Part shown: positions 12,301-22,581 of the stretch, piece by piece
How the letters are laid out: each line of letters opens with the position of its first letter
Position numbering within the stretch: the stretch's first letter is position 1
DNA from: Takakia lepidozioides
Lineage: Eukaryota > Streptophyta > Takakiopsida > Takakiales > Takakiaceae
NCBI GenBank assembly: GCA_030704615.1
Contig: CM060732.1
Coordinates: forward strand, 57,145,053 to 57,209,052
DNA length: 64,000 nucleotides
Direction of reading: 5' to 3'
Program-made: the position numbers and the translations under genes
The notes under the pieces: generated by a model
Seen by the model: the letters and a program-made list of their open reading frames with translations, nothing else
What the model was told of the DNA's origin: nothing
Databases searched by the model: none

Positions 12301-14211
12301 CACAGGGGTAAGACGATGAGGTAGCGTACTTCGATTATCATCACTGTTTTCCAATTTCAATGGAGGGCAGCAAAGAACAGCAGATGAAGGAAGGAGACAA
12401 CAGGGACTCAAGATTTTGGACTGGGGGGGGGGGGGGGGGGAGTGTGGGCACAATGGGTGAGGGTGAATATCAAAGGCCAATGTCTCTTTGGGCATCCCGG
12501 GGCTGAATAGATGTCTTCCATTTGTTCTTGATCAGGACGCCTTCATTGCCCTCGTCTCACGTCCACTTCTCCTCCTCTCCCGGTCTCTTCCCCTATATTG
12601 TGCAACGTGTGCGCAGAGTCCATGGGCAGAAGGCTTTTGAAAGCAAGTGTCCTCTGGAGAGCTCTCCTTGTAGGTACTCCTGCTTCTCGGAGCCATTAGC
12701 TCTGGGTTTGGATTTCTGAGCGAATTCACACCAAACTAGTTCTAGTCAAAAGATTCATATATAGGGGTTTCGGAAGTCGTAAAAGCAACCTGTGTGCAAA
12801 GGTGGCTGTACTAGAGTAAGCCGTCCAAAGTTGCCTCTCTCTGATGTACACTGGTTCCTCTTCCCTTCTTCCCCTTACTAACTACTTTGAAACAGTGGAT
12901 CATGTGATCCATTTCCACAACGCTGTGCACAGAAAGCAATTGTTCGTGATGCAGAGTATCATTGGTTTTCGATCCTCAATCCTGCAGGCAGTGTCTGTCG
13001 ACTGTTTCCAGTGCTCATTGTGACATACTCCTGATGGAAGGCACATGGATGGAGTGGATCTTTCGCTTCTTGTGTGTCATCTATATGTTGCATGTGTCCT
13101 AAAGGTCAGAAGTGTATGGTCCCTTCGATATGGAGCTGCTATTACTCTCAGTGATCAACTAGATTACTCTTCAGTCAGAGGTAATTATCATCACTACGTA
13201 CATCCAGGCCTCTCTCGTGGTATGGTGGGGTTGTATAGTACAGAAGAAACATGATCATCAATATAACCTTGTGGTTGTAGGCAAGCTGTTTGTAGATCTC
13301 GGGTAGATCTAGCGAAAGCCAACACGAACATTTTATCAATAGATCTGGAGCATGAATGGGCTGTGACGTAGGATATGGTAAACCACGGCTTTGTAGTACA
13401 TTCCCTGTTACAGCTCATTCCTGACAGACCTACCCATTGGTTTTGTGTAATTATACAAAGGTCGATGCTGAACTATTGCATGATCAGGCTCAAAGCTACC
13501 TGACAGAAAAACACTGTGGGTTTTCCAGTGGAGTGATCGTCTTTAATAGTGGTGGACCTGGAAGACACAGGTACCTATTGTGACGAAAACACGGTATGAT
13601 TTTCCGTCAATACACCCACCAAAAAGCTTCTTGGCAGACCTTGAAATAGAAGCTATCGGGAAGTACTCTAACCATCTAAGGAACATGGATTTCTAAGTAC
13701 TGATCTAATTACTCGAAAAGTGACTCCCGAAGTCTTGACTCTGCATGTTGGCAACAAGCTGATCGGTTTAGAAGATGAGATGCAAACTAAGTAGGCTGGA
13801 AATCATCGCCTCATAAACTAGTTGTGTCCATCAAGTGATCATGAAACGACATAGAAGATCGTGGGCATGATCGTCTGAAATCATGCTGAGTGAATTGCAT
13901 CGAGTGAATTGCAAGTTGCCCTATCTTTCAGAATACATCATCGAGGCTCTGGAGTCCTTCTGTATCATCGTCCGTGTGGTCTTGTGCCCACAATTTTCTA
14001 CAGATATGCCAACGTGTTCTCGTTTTGAGATTCACATCGAGTGACACCCACCGGGGCAAAATCTAGTTATGGGCAGAGCGGCGCCGTACGCGTGGGCTGG
14101 TCAGAGCCGGTTGCCATGGAGAACGGGCACGAGAGAAATGGGATGGTTCCCGAGCGGAGCTGAAGATTGAGACCGGCAGCGTCGATCCCGTGGGACCTCT
14201 ACCGGTAGTTT
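9397..14211. other. Long non-genic interval
   Basis: I see no recognisable gene in 4.8 kb. Open frames of up to about 120 codons (10060-10413 and 10581-10946 on the minus strand, 11359-11637 on the minus strand) show no domain. The first part may include the 3' untranslated region of the gene ending at 9396. An 18-base G run lies at 12423-12440. Confidence 0.4.
12423..12440 (+). repeat. Homopolymer G run (18)
   Basis: An uninterrupted G tract that could form a G-quadruplex. Its length may be unreliable in sequencing. Confidence 0.85.
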
Positions 14212-14422
14212 GTGTCCGTCAGTGAAGAGTTCGTGGAAAATGTTGACGTATATGATATGCTGCGAACTTGTAATTTTAGGGAGAGAGATAGGGCGAGGGT
14301 GGATCTTCAAGCGATTTTAAGGCTATGTGATGAGTTCGGGTTTATGAGATCTGTACAGTACTTGGAGGTGAGAAAGGCGAATCTGCTCACCTATCCAAAT
14401 TTGAGGTTAAGAACTGAACATT

Positions 14423-16850
14423 ATGTCGCGCCAGTGGTGCAGGAAGTCAGAAATTGAGAAGTGGCCATGGAAGTCTGAGACCATGGACTCTCCAGCGGCT
14501 GGATACAAGTCAGTTTTGGCTACAGAGGTTCTGGCAAAAGTGTTTCTATTGGTATTGATAAACGCTGTCTTCTTGCTTTCGGTGCTGCACATACTTCATT
14601 CGAGAGGCACATTTCAAAGGCATGGAAGTACTGGAGATTGCATCGATGATGCGCCACCAGCTATCAGCGTGCGTCAGGCATTCCTGATTCCAAACGACAT
14701 CAAATTGAACGAGGTAATCGTGTAGTGATAATCCATCATTCAGACTCAACCGTCTTGTCATGTCCATATTTCAGCTGGGATTAAATATTGCACAATACAC
14801 AATAGAACCCTGCCACGGATCTGATTGCTCTTGGTGCGCGGTTGACATTCACATGGGGAATAGAAATGTAATAGTTCTATGTATATATAACACCGTCAGC
14901 GAAAGACTCACTTATGTCGATTGAATTGAAGCGTACTTCTTCAGAAACAAGCTTGCACAAGGCTAGAACTTCGCTCAAACCCATTATGTCAAACTGTGGT
15001 TTTGATGAAACTTCTCCTCTCCAGAATACGGAGAACCAGAGCAGCTCTGACAACATGCGACGCTTTGAAACATACGGTGTTGCGGTCCATTTGTTTATAA
15101 AGATGTCAGCATACAGAAGTGGGGGGAAAACGTTTGCAATTGTGGGTCTAGAAGCCAAGGAGGCTATGGAGCTTTATGAAGACCCCCCGTATAAGTGTGA
15201 GTGGATTCCTGCTGTCGGATCGGCAAACCGATCACCTGTCAAGGGTGCCGCTTTCAAGATATATCCAGATGTGGGCAATGTGTATAGTCGGCTATACGCA
15301 GCGGTTGTCATCAACTGCACCTTTGAAGAAGATGTTGGAATGGACAAGAAAGGGGGCCAGCTTGTTTTGTACGCCAGCTATGGAGAAGCATTTCCCAGAG
15401 AGCCTGAGCGCATTGTTGCCCTCACAGAAGCTGCAGGCACTTTCAACGGCCCCAGCGAGTATGAATCAGCCTCCGTTGTATACGACTACATCTACTGCGG
15501 GTCCCCATTGTTTGGAAACCTGAGCCCGCAACGGATTCGAGAATGGCTGGCCTATCATGCTCACTTCTTTGGTACCCGTTCGCACTTCTTCTTGTACGAT
15601 GCAGGTGGAATACATGACGATGTAAGGCGGGTACTGGATCCTTGGATAGCAGCAGGGCGGGTCACGCTGGACAACATACGAGAGCAAGAAAAGTACGATG
15701 GGTACTACCACAACCAATTCATGGTGGTGAACGACTGCTTCCATCGCGCACGGCATCTGTCCCGTTGGTTGTTCTACTTCGACGTAGATGAGTACTTGTG
15801 GATGCCGCCCAGTAGTGGCCCTTTGGCTTCAGTACTCGCAAACTACGAAGATCAAACACAGATCATCTTCCCCCAAGCTCCCATCTCCCGGAGTATTTGT
15901 CTATCAGCCGACAATACTGGCAATGCCAATTACGCAAGGTAATCATCTGAACACGTACTTGATTCTGATCGGTCCAATGTGGATCATGGATACCAAGGGA
16001 CTAGATTTCTCTGATGTCACCTATCAGTCGGATACAAATTTATAATTATAACCATCTCTAGTAGCTGTTGTCTAAGTAGTATGCACTATGTGCCAACTTG
16101 CCTACATAGATCTGACGCCCACCCACGCCCACAGATAGACAACAGGCGATGATCACATAGATTTTGCGACAACATAAACCAGTTGCCGGCTATTATATAT
16201 ATAGGAAATTCGGTGGGTCGAGTAATCTACTCTCTTCTCACACCCATTTGGCTATCTAGAGCAGAGGACGGGGGAAGTAGGCAATGAGAAAGAAAGAGAG
16301 TTTGTGAAGTCCATTGGAGCATGTTGATGGCCTGGAGTCATATGTAGATATTCATTCATGTATTCACGTACCTGCATGTTAATATTATGTGTGTTATCGA
16401 CCTCGTAAACTACTAACGAAGTACGGGACCACATGTAACGTCTCTCTCTCGCAAGCCCCTAACAAATGTCCTCATGAATCTGACTCCAGCAAATGGATAT
16501 TCGAGAAACTTGTCTTCCGCAGCGTCAGGAAAAGGGAGAAGTGGGATAGAAAATACGCCATCCAGGCCACAAAGGCTTTGGCTGTAGGCATCCACCGTTC
16601 AGTGCACCTGATAGGAGAAAATGCGACCGCTTTCGGGGATCCCATAACCTACTTCCATTATCATAATACAATTAACAGGAGAGAAGAGGTCTGCCGGGAG
16701 TTCGTCCATCCCACAAAGAGAGACGGCATCTACACGAATCCAAAGAACAAGGAGGATACGTACGTTTATGACAACAGTATGGAGGCACTTGCGGAGCAAA
16801 TCAAAGAGTTTGAGCGGGATGCCATAGGCTGGCAGCCTTTCCTTCTGTAG
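14423..16850 (+). CDS. Glycosyltransferase family 92, beta-1,4-galactan synthase-like (GALS)
   Basis: This is the family that extends beta-1,4-galactan side chains of pectin in the Golgi. It is a type II membrane enzyme using UDP-galactose (established for GALS proteins). Exon 1 (14423-14713) encodes a short basic N-terminus and one membrane anchor (LAKVFLLVLINAVFLLSV). Exon 2 ends at 15938 and carries the GT92 core: YCGSPLFGNLSPQRIREW, HDAGG-like YDAGGIHDDV, YHNQFMVVNDC and the metal-binding FDVDEYLW. Exon 3 (16490-16850) has KWIFEKL, RKYAIQATKALAVGIHRS and FHYHNTI before the stop. The second junction (15938/16490) is AG-GT to CAG, phase 2, exactly where GALS1 aligns across it. The exon 2 start is uncertain: acceptors at 14932 or 14962 both keep phase 0 and give about 552 or 542 residues. 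Family length is about 500. An in-frame ATG at 14483 could be the true start. Confidence 0.88.
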
Positions 16851-17160
16851 GATCTCAGATCGTTTTGTATGCATTGGATGAGTAGCTTGAGGACGATAGT
16901 ACATGAACTCTACGATGTAAGGACCCATTTTATGTATGTTATAAACTATATACACTGAAACCGCACCCCAACAGAATTATAGAATCAGTTCTTGTGGTTT
17001 TTTCGCCCTCCTGATGGGATGGTCATACACATGTTAGCAATCACCAGTCGGTGACCTGTAATTAGAAAACGTGGTAAGTGACATCCATTCGCTTAACTTC
17101 TGAATCACCATACCAGTCTTTGCATGTTGATGACTTGATACCTTCTTTCATACATAGCAT
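16851..17160. other. 3' flank of the GT92 gene
   Basis: AT-rich 3' untranslated or intergenic DNA. No other feature is seen. Confidence 0.4.
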
Positions 17161-17162
17161 CC

Positions 17163-17400
17163 AAGAGATGGCCCAATGGTTAGGCACAAGGCCGCACGCC
17201 TTCCAAGTGGTCGTGTGTTGAACGCCAGATAGGTGTACATTGGATGTCAAGAGTCAAGACCCATTATGGCCAACCCAGAAAGATATGACTCTGGCTGTAG
17301 CCGTGTAACCGGAGTAACTAAAGAGCCACTTTGCCTTGCGGCTATGGCCAACTTTGGAGTCTTTGGGGAGCTATTGGTGAGGGTTGGGCAACCGCGTAGT
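17163..17400 (+). repeat. tRNA-derived SINE
   Basis: It begins with a tRNA-like head: GATGGCCCAATGGTTAGGCA resembles an A box, and GGTCGTGTGTTGAACGCC sits at B-box spacing with one or two departures from the consensus. The body contains GAGCCACTTTGCCTTGCGGCT, shared with 6.10-6.25 kb. It is not a tRNA gene because no acceptor stem pairs. Confidence 0.55.
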
Positions 17401-17716
17401 TGCGGCCATTACTGCTAATAACATGTACAACTTCCAGAAAGAAGGACGTAGCCTTTGGGAAAAGTCTTCCTCTTCTTCATACAATTCTATAGGATGAGAG
17501 CTATTATGCACTATCAGAGTTTTGAGTGCAACAAACTTAGTAGGAAGGTCGATTGTACATATTGGTCAATTCTACAGTCATCAACGCATGGTTTGCATAC
17601 CTCAAGTTGCTAATCCAAGTTCTAGCAATTCCAAATGAAAAGGGTCAGAACTACCGTATACCAAACAGGCCGCAGGTCGCAGCATATATATATATATCTT
17701 TTGTTTTAGCAGGCCT
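17401..17716. other. Non-genic
   Basis: Nothing is recognised apart from a short TA run near 17685. Confidence 0.4.
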
Positions 17717-18618
17717 CTGACCTAGCTTGTTAGGCAATAATTAATTCAAAATCAGGTGCCTAACTAATTTTAGAAAATTCTTGGAAAATGTGCCTAAAAC
17801 TTTGAAAAATTTCCTCAGAAGTGCCTAATTGCTCGAAAATGATGAAAAACACCAAAATGTGGAAAACAAATGCTTAAATTGTATTATTTAAAGTCCCAAA
17901 AATGGCAAAAATTATAATTTCATGTCCACACAACTTCCAAAGGGCCCTCCATTGATGCAACTACACCTTCATAAGTATCTCATGTGAATCTCTTGAATCC
18001 GAGAGAATGTTAAGATAAGGAACATCATCATCCTTGATATACATGATTGCAAGACATCGGGTGATGCTCTCAATGACACTTCCATCAAGGTAGACATCCG
18101 GAACATCCTTCATGATAAGATCTCCTCCCACTTGGGTGTCTAGGTTTGAAAACAAATTGGCTCTCATTGCCTCACTCTGAAAGGCATCTTGAAATACTCG
18201 TAAAGTTCCACAAAATCATCTCCGGTTGGCACTTCACCTCCACGTAAGACTCATACAACCAACAAACAGTTGGAAAGGTTTAGGGTTTAGTACATGCAGC
18301 CTTCACTGTAGCCATTCTTCAAACATTATTTTCTTTTTAAAAAAAAAATCTTAACAATTGTTTTTGAGGGTCAAAAACTATTGTTGACGTAATATCTATT
18401 TTCAAGACCATTATGTTTTTTCTAAGAGAAAATTACCTCAACAATAGCTTTTGAGGGAGGTAAAAACCAATTGATCACTATTATCTAGGGTCGACTGTTC
18501 ATGCCTAATGTTTGAAAATTACCTAGGTGAGGTGCTTACATAATAAAAACGAATCTGCCTAATAATATTCCATTTTTATTAATTGTTAGGCGCGGAAGTG
18601 CCTAATAAACTAGGTCAG
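17717..18618. mobile_element. Terminal-inverted-repeat DNA element of about 0.9 kb, probably non-autonomous
   Basis: The left end reads CTGACCTAGCTTGTTAGGCA (17717-17736). The reverse complement of the right end (18599-18618) matches it at 18 of 20 positions. The interior is AT-rich and contains further GTGCCTAA / TTAGGCAC words and a repeated AACAAT..TTTTGAGGG word. I see no target-site duplication directly at these ends, so the true ends may lie a few bases away or the duplication has decayed. A 68-codon minus-strand frame at 17961-18167 is not recognisable as a transposase. Confidence 0.6.
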
Positions 18619-19380
18619 TACGGTATTCCACACTTTTTGAGTCGCACATAGAATCAAAAAATAAACACTAAAAATTCCTAGGATCAGATGTTTCCAAACA
18701 TATCTTGCAAGACTTTTGTCTATTTTAAGGACATTTCCACGGCCAGCGCCAGACCTGGCCTGACTGACACTAACTTGTTTTGCCAAAAATATGATTTGCG
18801 CAATGAGACACTGCTAGCCCTAAAACACATGTACCAAAACTACATCTAAAATCCATACGATCTGCTACATGCATAACAGGGTTTGTTGGAAAGCTCTAAA
18901 CTTGGCTAATTGCATACCAAGTCTGCAATGGAGCCTCTTCTTCCTTCAGCAGCTCATCCACGCTTTTTAGCTGCTCGTAACCGACGTGAGTCTATCTTCT
19001 TCCCCTAATTGTAGCTGTCTTTTTTATCCACTTTCAGATGTATGATAAATAACATGACATTGATCACTAAGCAAACTGACTCACATCAAAAACCAGTGAG
19101 ATGTGACTTAGACTCTGAATATGTCTAGTCCAATTGAAATAGCATAATCGACAGTCTATGCATAGAATATATGTAAAATCATGCATTATATCACTTTGGA
19201 TGTCCCACATGTTTGGATCGTTGGCATAGCAATAAAAGTACGAATATTGTACAGCCCACCATGATGGGTAAAATCGGCTCTATATCTTGGAAATAGGACC
19301 GCTCTGTCAAACAGGCTAAGTCCTGGCAGAAGAGAGTAGAAGAGATTCTCATGGATCTGAATTTGGATCCGGCGCATGAA
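18619..19380. other. Non-genic
   Basis: AT-rich with no recognisable gene or repeat end. Confidence 0.4.
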
Positions 19381-19702
19381 GTTAGACAGAAAACTTCCCT
19401 TCACTTGTTTCCAGTCTGACTTAGAGGCTGTAGTGTCCAAAGCCATGTCTGTTGCCATTAAATTGTCTGATGAAAATGAGTTAGGCAGAAAACTTCCCTT
19501 CACTAGTTTTCAGTCTGACTTAGAGGCTGTAGTGTCCAAAGCCATGTGTGTTGCCATGAAGTTGTCTGATGAAAATGAAGTTAAGCATAACACTTCCCTT
19601 CACTTGCAATTGGGCGGTAGAGATACGAAGTTCTTGCATCTACAGCTGAAGACTCTGCAATGTGACGACCATTTCCGCAAATGTGCCTTCCATGTTAACT
19701 AA
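19376..19702 (+). repeat. Tandem 99 bp repeat, open as a 33-residue protein repeat
   Basis: A unit starting GTTAGACAGAAAACTTCCC at 19381 recurs at 19480 (GTTAGGCAG) and partly at 19580. The first two units are in frame and encode KLPFT.FQSDLEAVVSKAM followed by a short acidic stretch (KLSDENE). The third unit carries a one-base insertion and then diverges. An open frame of 108 codons spans all three. I do not recognise the repeat. It could be an exon of a repeat protein or a chance-open minisatellite. Most differences between units 1 and 2 are single bases. Confidence 0.55.
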
Positions 19703-20800
19703 CTAATGAACAAACTTTAGTCTCGCCAAACTATCAAGGACGAGAACATAACAGATCACAAACAAGATATCAAACTAGAGGTACAAGACTAGACAAAAAG
19801 TCAAGGTCGGCGTGGCCGAATGCATGGTGGGTAAACATGACAAGATGATCTTTATAACAATGGACAAGAGTACAAGATACTGGAACTCGACTCGAATATT
19901 GGAATGTTGGAAACTTGACTAGAGTATCAGATACTGTTCGACACTTGACATGGAGGTTATTTTTGATAGACCAAACCACATATGTGGTAATTGCACATAT
20001 GTTAGATGTTTTGCAAATAGATGGTAGCATTCCAAAGATGCCAAAAAATGGCCGTAGCTACAATTTCTCAATGTTTGGAACAAAGGCCTTATGGCGTTAT
20101 GAAAACTATTGTAGCCATGAAACGCCTAGAGAAAGAACTTGATGATATACTCATCAGACCACAATCGATTTTCCTACCCATTAGTAACTGAATGACTCCA
20201 CATAACTACACTTGGTTTCATAAGTGTTAATTTCACAAATCTTATATTTGTTAAATGTTATCTTCTGTAAATGTTAATGTGTTTCAATTAGCCCCTTCAT
20301 AACTGTTAATGTGTTAACCTTGTCTAAATGTTAATTTTTTCCTACTCCCCACTGTTAACATTTATCCAGGGCAGACTGGAGTCTGTTCCTTGTTTGTCCT
20401 GGTTCATAATTATCCAGCTCCCATGTGTTGTTGGACTGATCTTGTATTTTGGTTGGCTGAATCTTAGATGTCTCTTCGACTTATGCAATATTTCCTTCAT
20501 GTGGGTTGTCCTAGTCATTTTCCAGCACACTCTCCATTCTTCCTTCCACATTTCTTCTCTTTGCAAGTTGTCCAATCTTGACAAAAGCCTAGTTCTCCTT
20601 GCCTTGCTGGTTTTGCCTTGCTTTCTTTTTGCTCTTTGCCAATAAACTACAAATCATCATCCATAGTACTCACTTGCTTAAGGGCTTCCTCCCCTTTTCA
20701 TTTATTTTTATTTTTTTGTTTTTATTTTTTGTGTAAAATATATCAGTCAAAGCTTTCGCCAGCGTGGAGTACAATACTCACAAAATCGCTAGAGGCAACC
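19703..20800. other. Non-genic
   Basis: Short frames only (for example 20328-20645, +, hydrophobic and Leu/Phe-rich but without a recognisable domain). A TGTTAA-rich tract lies at about 20225-20360. Confidence 0.4.
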
Positions 20801-20963
20801 TGAGAGCGACAGACTGGCACAATTCAGGCCCTTGAGGATGTGGAAAAATAACCCCCTTTCATTTATGGGCCATGGAGACACACAGGACGAACAACGCCCA
20901 GACAGAAAGCCTCCACACACAGGGCAGGGCAGCAGGTTTGAACCCCGAACCACCAAGGTGACA
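20800..20963 (-). repeat. tRNA-derived SINE, copy 2 (5' truncated)
   Basis: Read on the minus strand it starts at the B-box region (GGTTCGGGGTTCAAACC) and continues with the same body as the adjacent copy: GCTGCCCTGCCCTGTGTGTG, GCGTTGTTCGTCC, CTCCATGGCCCATAAATGAA and CCTCAAGG.CCTGAATTG. It lacks the A box. Confidence 0.7.
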
Positions 20964-21192
20964 CTTTTTTTTTTTTTCAAAAGGAAACCTGGGAACGACA
21001 CCCAACAATTCAGGTCCTTGAGGGGGAAAGATTAACCCCCTTTCATTTATGGGCCATGGAGACCTAGAGGACGAACAACGCCAAGACATACCATCACGAA
21101 CAATCCCACACACAGGGCAGGGCAGCGGGTTTGAACCCCGAACCACCATAGCGACACACTGTGCACTTACCAGCTGAGCTACCAGCGAATGT
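20964..21192 (-). repeat. tRNA-derived SINE, copy 1, with A-tail
   Basis: On the minus strand the head reads CTGGTAGCTCAGCTGGTAAG (pol III A box), then GGTTCGGGGTTCAAACCC (B box) at tRNA spacing. A non-tRNA body of about 130 bp follows and ends in a run of A (plus-strand T run at 20965-20978). This is the canonical layout of a tRNA-headed SINE. It abuts copy 2 head to tail. Confidence 0.75.
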
Positions 21193-22581
21193 GCATTTTT
21201 TCTTTAAAAAAGAAAAAAAGAAAAAGAAAACTTCTCTGTCAATATAGTGACTTGACAGCCCAGCCGGGCAGGGGGAAATTTTGGACTAGTGCTCTACCAC
21301 TGCTAAACCCACGACCGTTCCTGGATTGTGGAGCCGTCCCTCGGGTTACGGGAACTTGACATTGAAACAAAAAGTCATATATAGATGTGCACAGTACACT
21401 CGTCTCACTTGCCATCACGTTTTTCGGTGTCTGGGCGGCTCCACACATGAGAGCCTGTCTCGCTGATGGGATTTGCAAGTAAAGGCACCCCTCACACCAT
21501 CAATGCGGACTTCATTCTTGGACCCAAACCTTACACAAAGGAATGCCACTCCATTAATATACCGACCTACACTCATTCTCTTGTGTACCCGTTTGATCCA
21601 TGGGGCGTGTTTTGCGAGGAACATCAACAGATTCAACACGAATATCCATCAACATTTCAAGTATGCAGTTTGCAGCAGTATCAGGGGCTTCATTTTCCCC
21701 CTCACGCCAGTAGCTTCTAGATCAGTTTCCTTCAAACACAAAACACAGAAATTAAAGAGATCTGTTGCCGGTGGGCTCTCGCATATTTATGACGGTGATG
21801 ACAACATTTTTGGTTTTACTTAATTTGTGAGAGTTCGGAACACAACACTCGTCTCCTTTTCGATCTTAAAAAACTAATCAGTCTACTTTAAAAACAGTCA
21901 ATCACAATCTTGTCTTCTACCTAGAGTGGTCATCGTGTGGAAGGTTTGGCATTTTAGTTGCGGAAACGCAGCAGCTCCTGATCGTTACATTAACTTCCAG
22001 GTGGATGCAGAGTTCTGCCTGTGCGGCGATCAGAATATCATCACGTACTAAACCACAGTACGTTGGCAGTACCTCATCGCCGGACTGTGTGCATGATTGC
22101 AGTCAAGAGCAAACTTCCGAAGGAAACACGTGTGTTCGAATCCTCTTAGGCACCTACGTCATTCTTTCAGAACAGAAAGTAGGTGATATCAGCGAACTTC
22201 CAGGAGAGTTGTGATTCTCAGTAACGGCCAAATCTTCTATCTTCTCCCCCATGGTAACACTTTAGATGCATAAAGTAATTCGTACATAGGCATGCACGAT
22301 TTCGAGTTCCAGGCTCCAACCCTTCAAAAATCCCTCACCGCCAATAGACAAAAATTAATGATCAGTCTGAGACACGCACTTCGATCCATGCAAGTACGGG
22401 TCTTTCGTGTTTCACACAGAACACCATTAAGCATTTCAACCTTTGATTAGCAAATGGTCAAAATTTGACGGGTCCGCCCGCGACAAGATATCGAAGAACG
22501 TTCAAGACTACCAGCACAATATGATAATCACAGCTGCAGCTGCTACATCTTACAGGTGAACGAACTTGCATTTAACTAAGA
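21193..22581. other. Non-genic, 3' flank of the KCS gene
   Basis: Frames up to 116 codons (21473-21823, +) show no domain. A purine-rich AAAAGAAAAAAAG tract lies at 21205-21232. Nothing else is recognised. Confidence 0.4.

Noticed and set aside
20964-21192. tRNA gene on the minus strand, because of clear A and B boxes
   Set aside because: The acceptor and anticodon stems do not pair and the element continues into a body with an A-tail, so it is a SINE.
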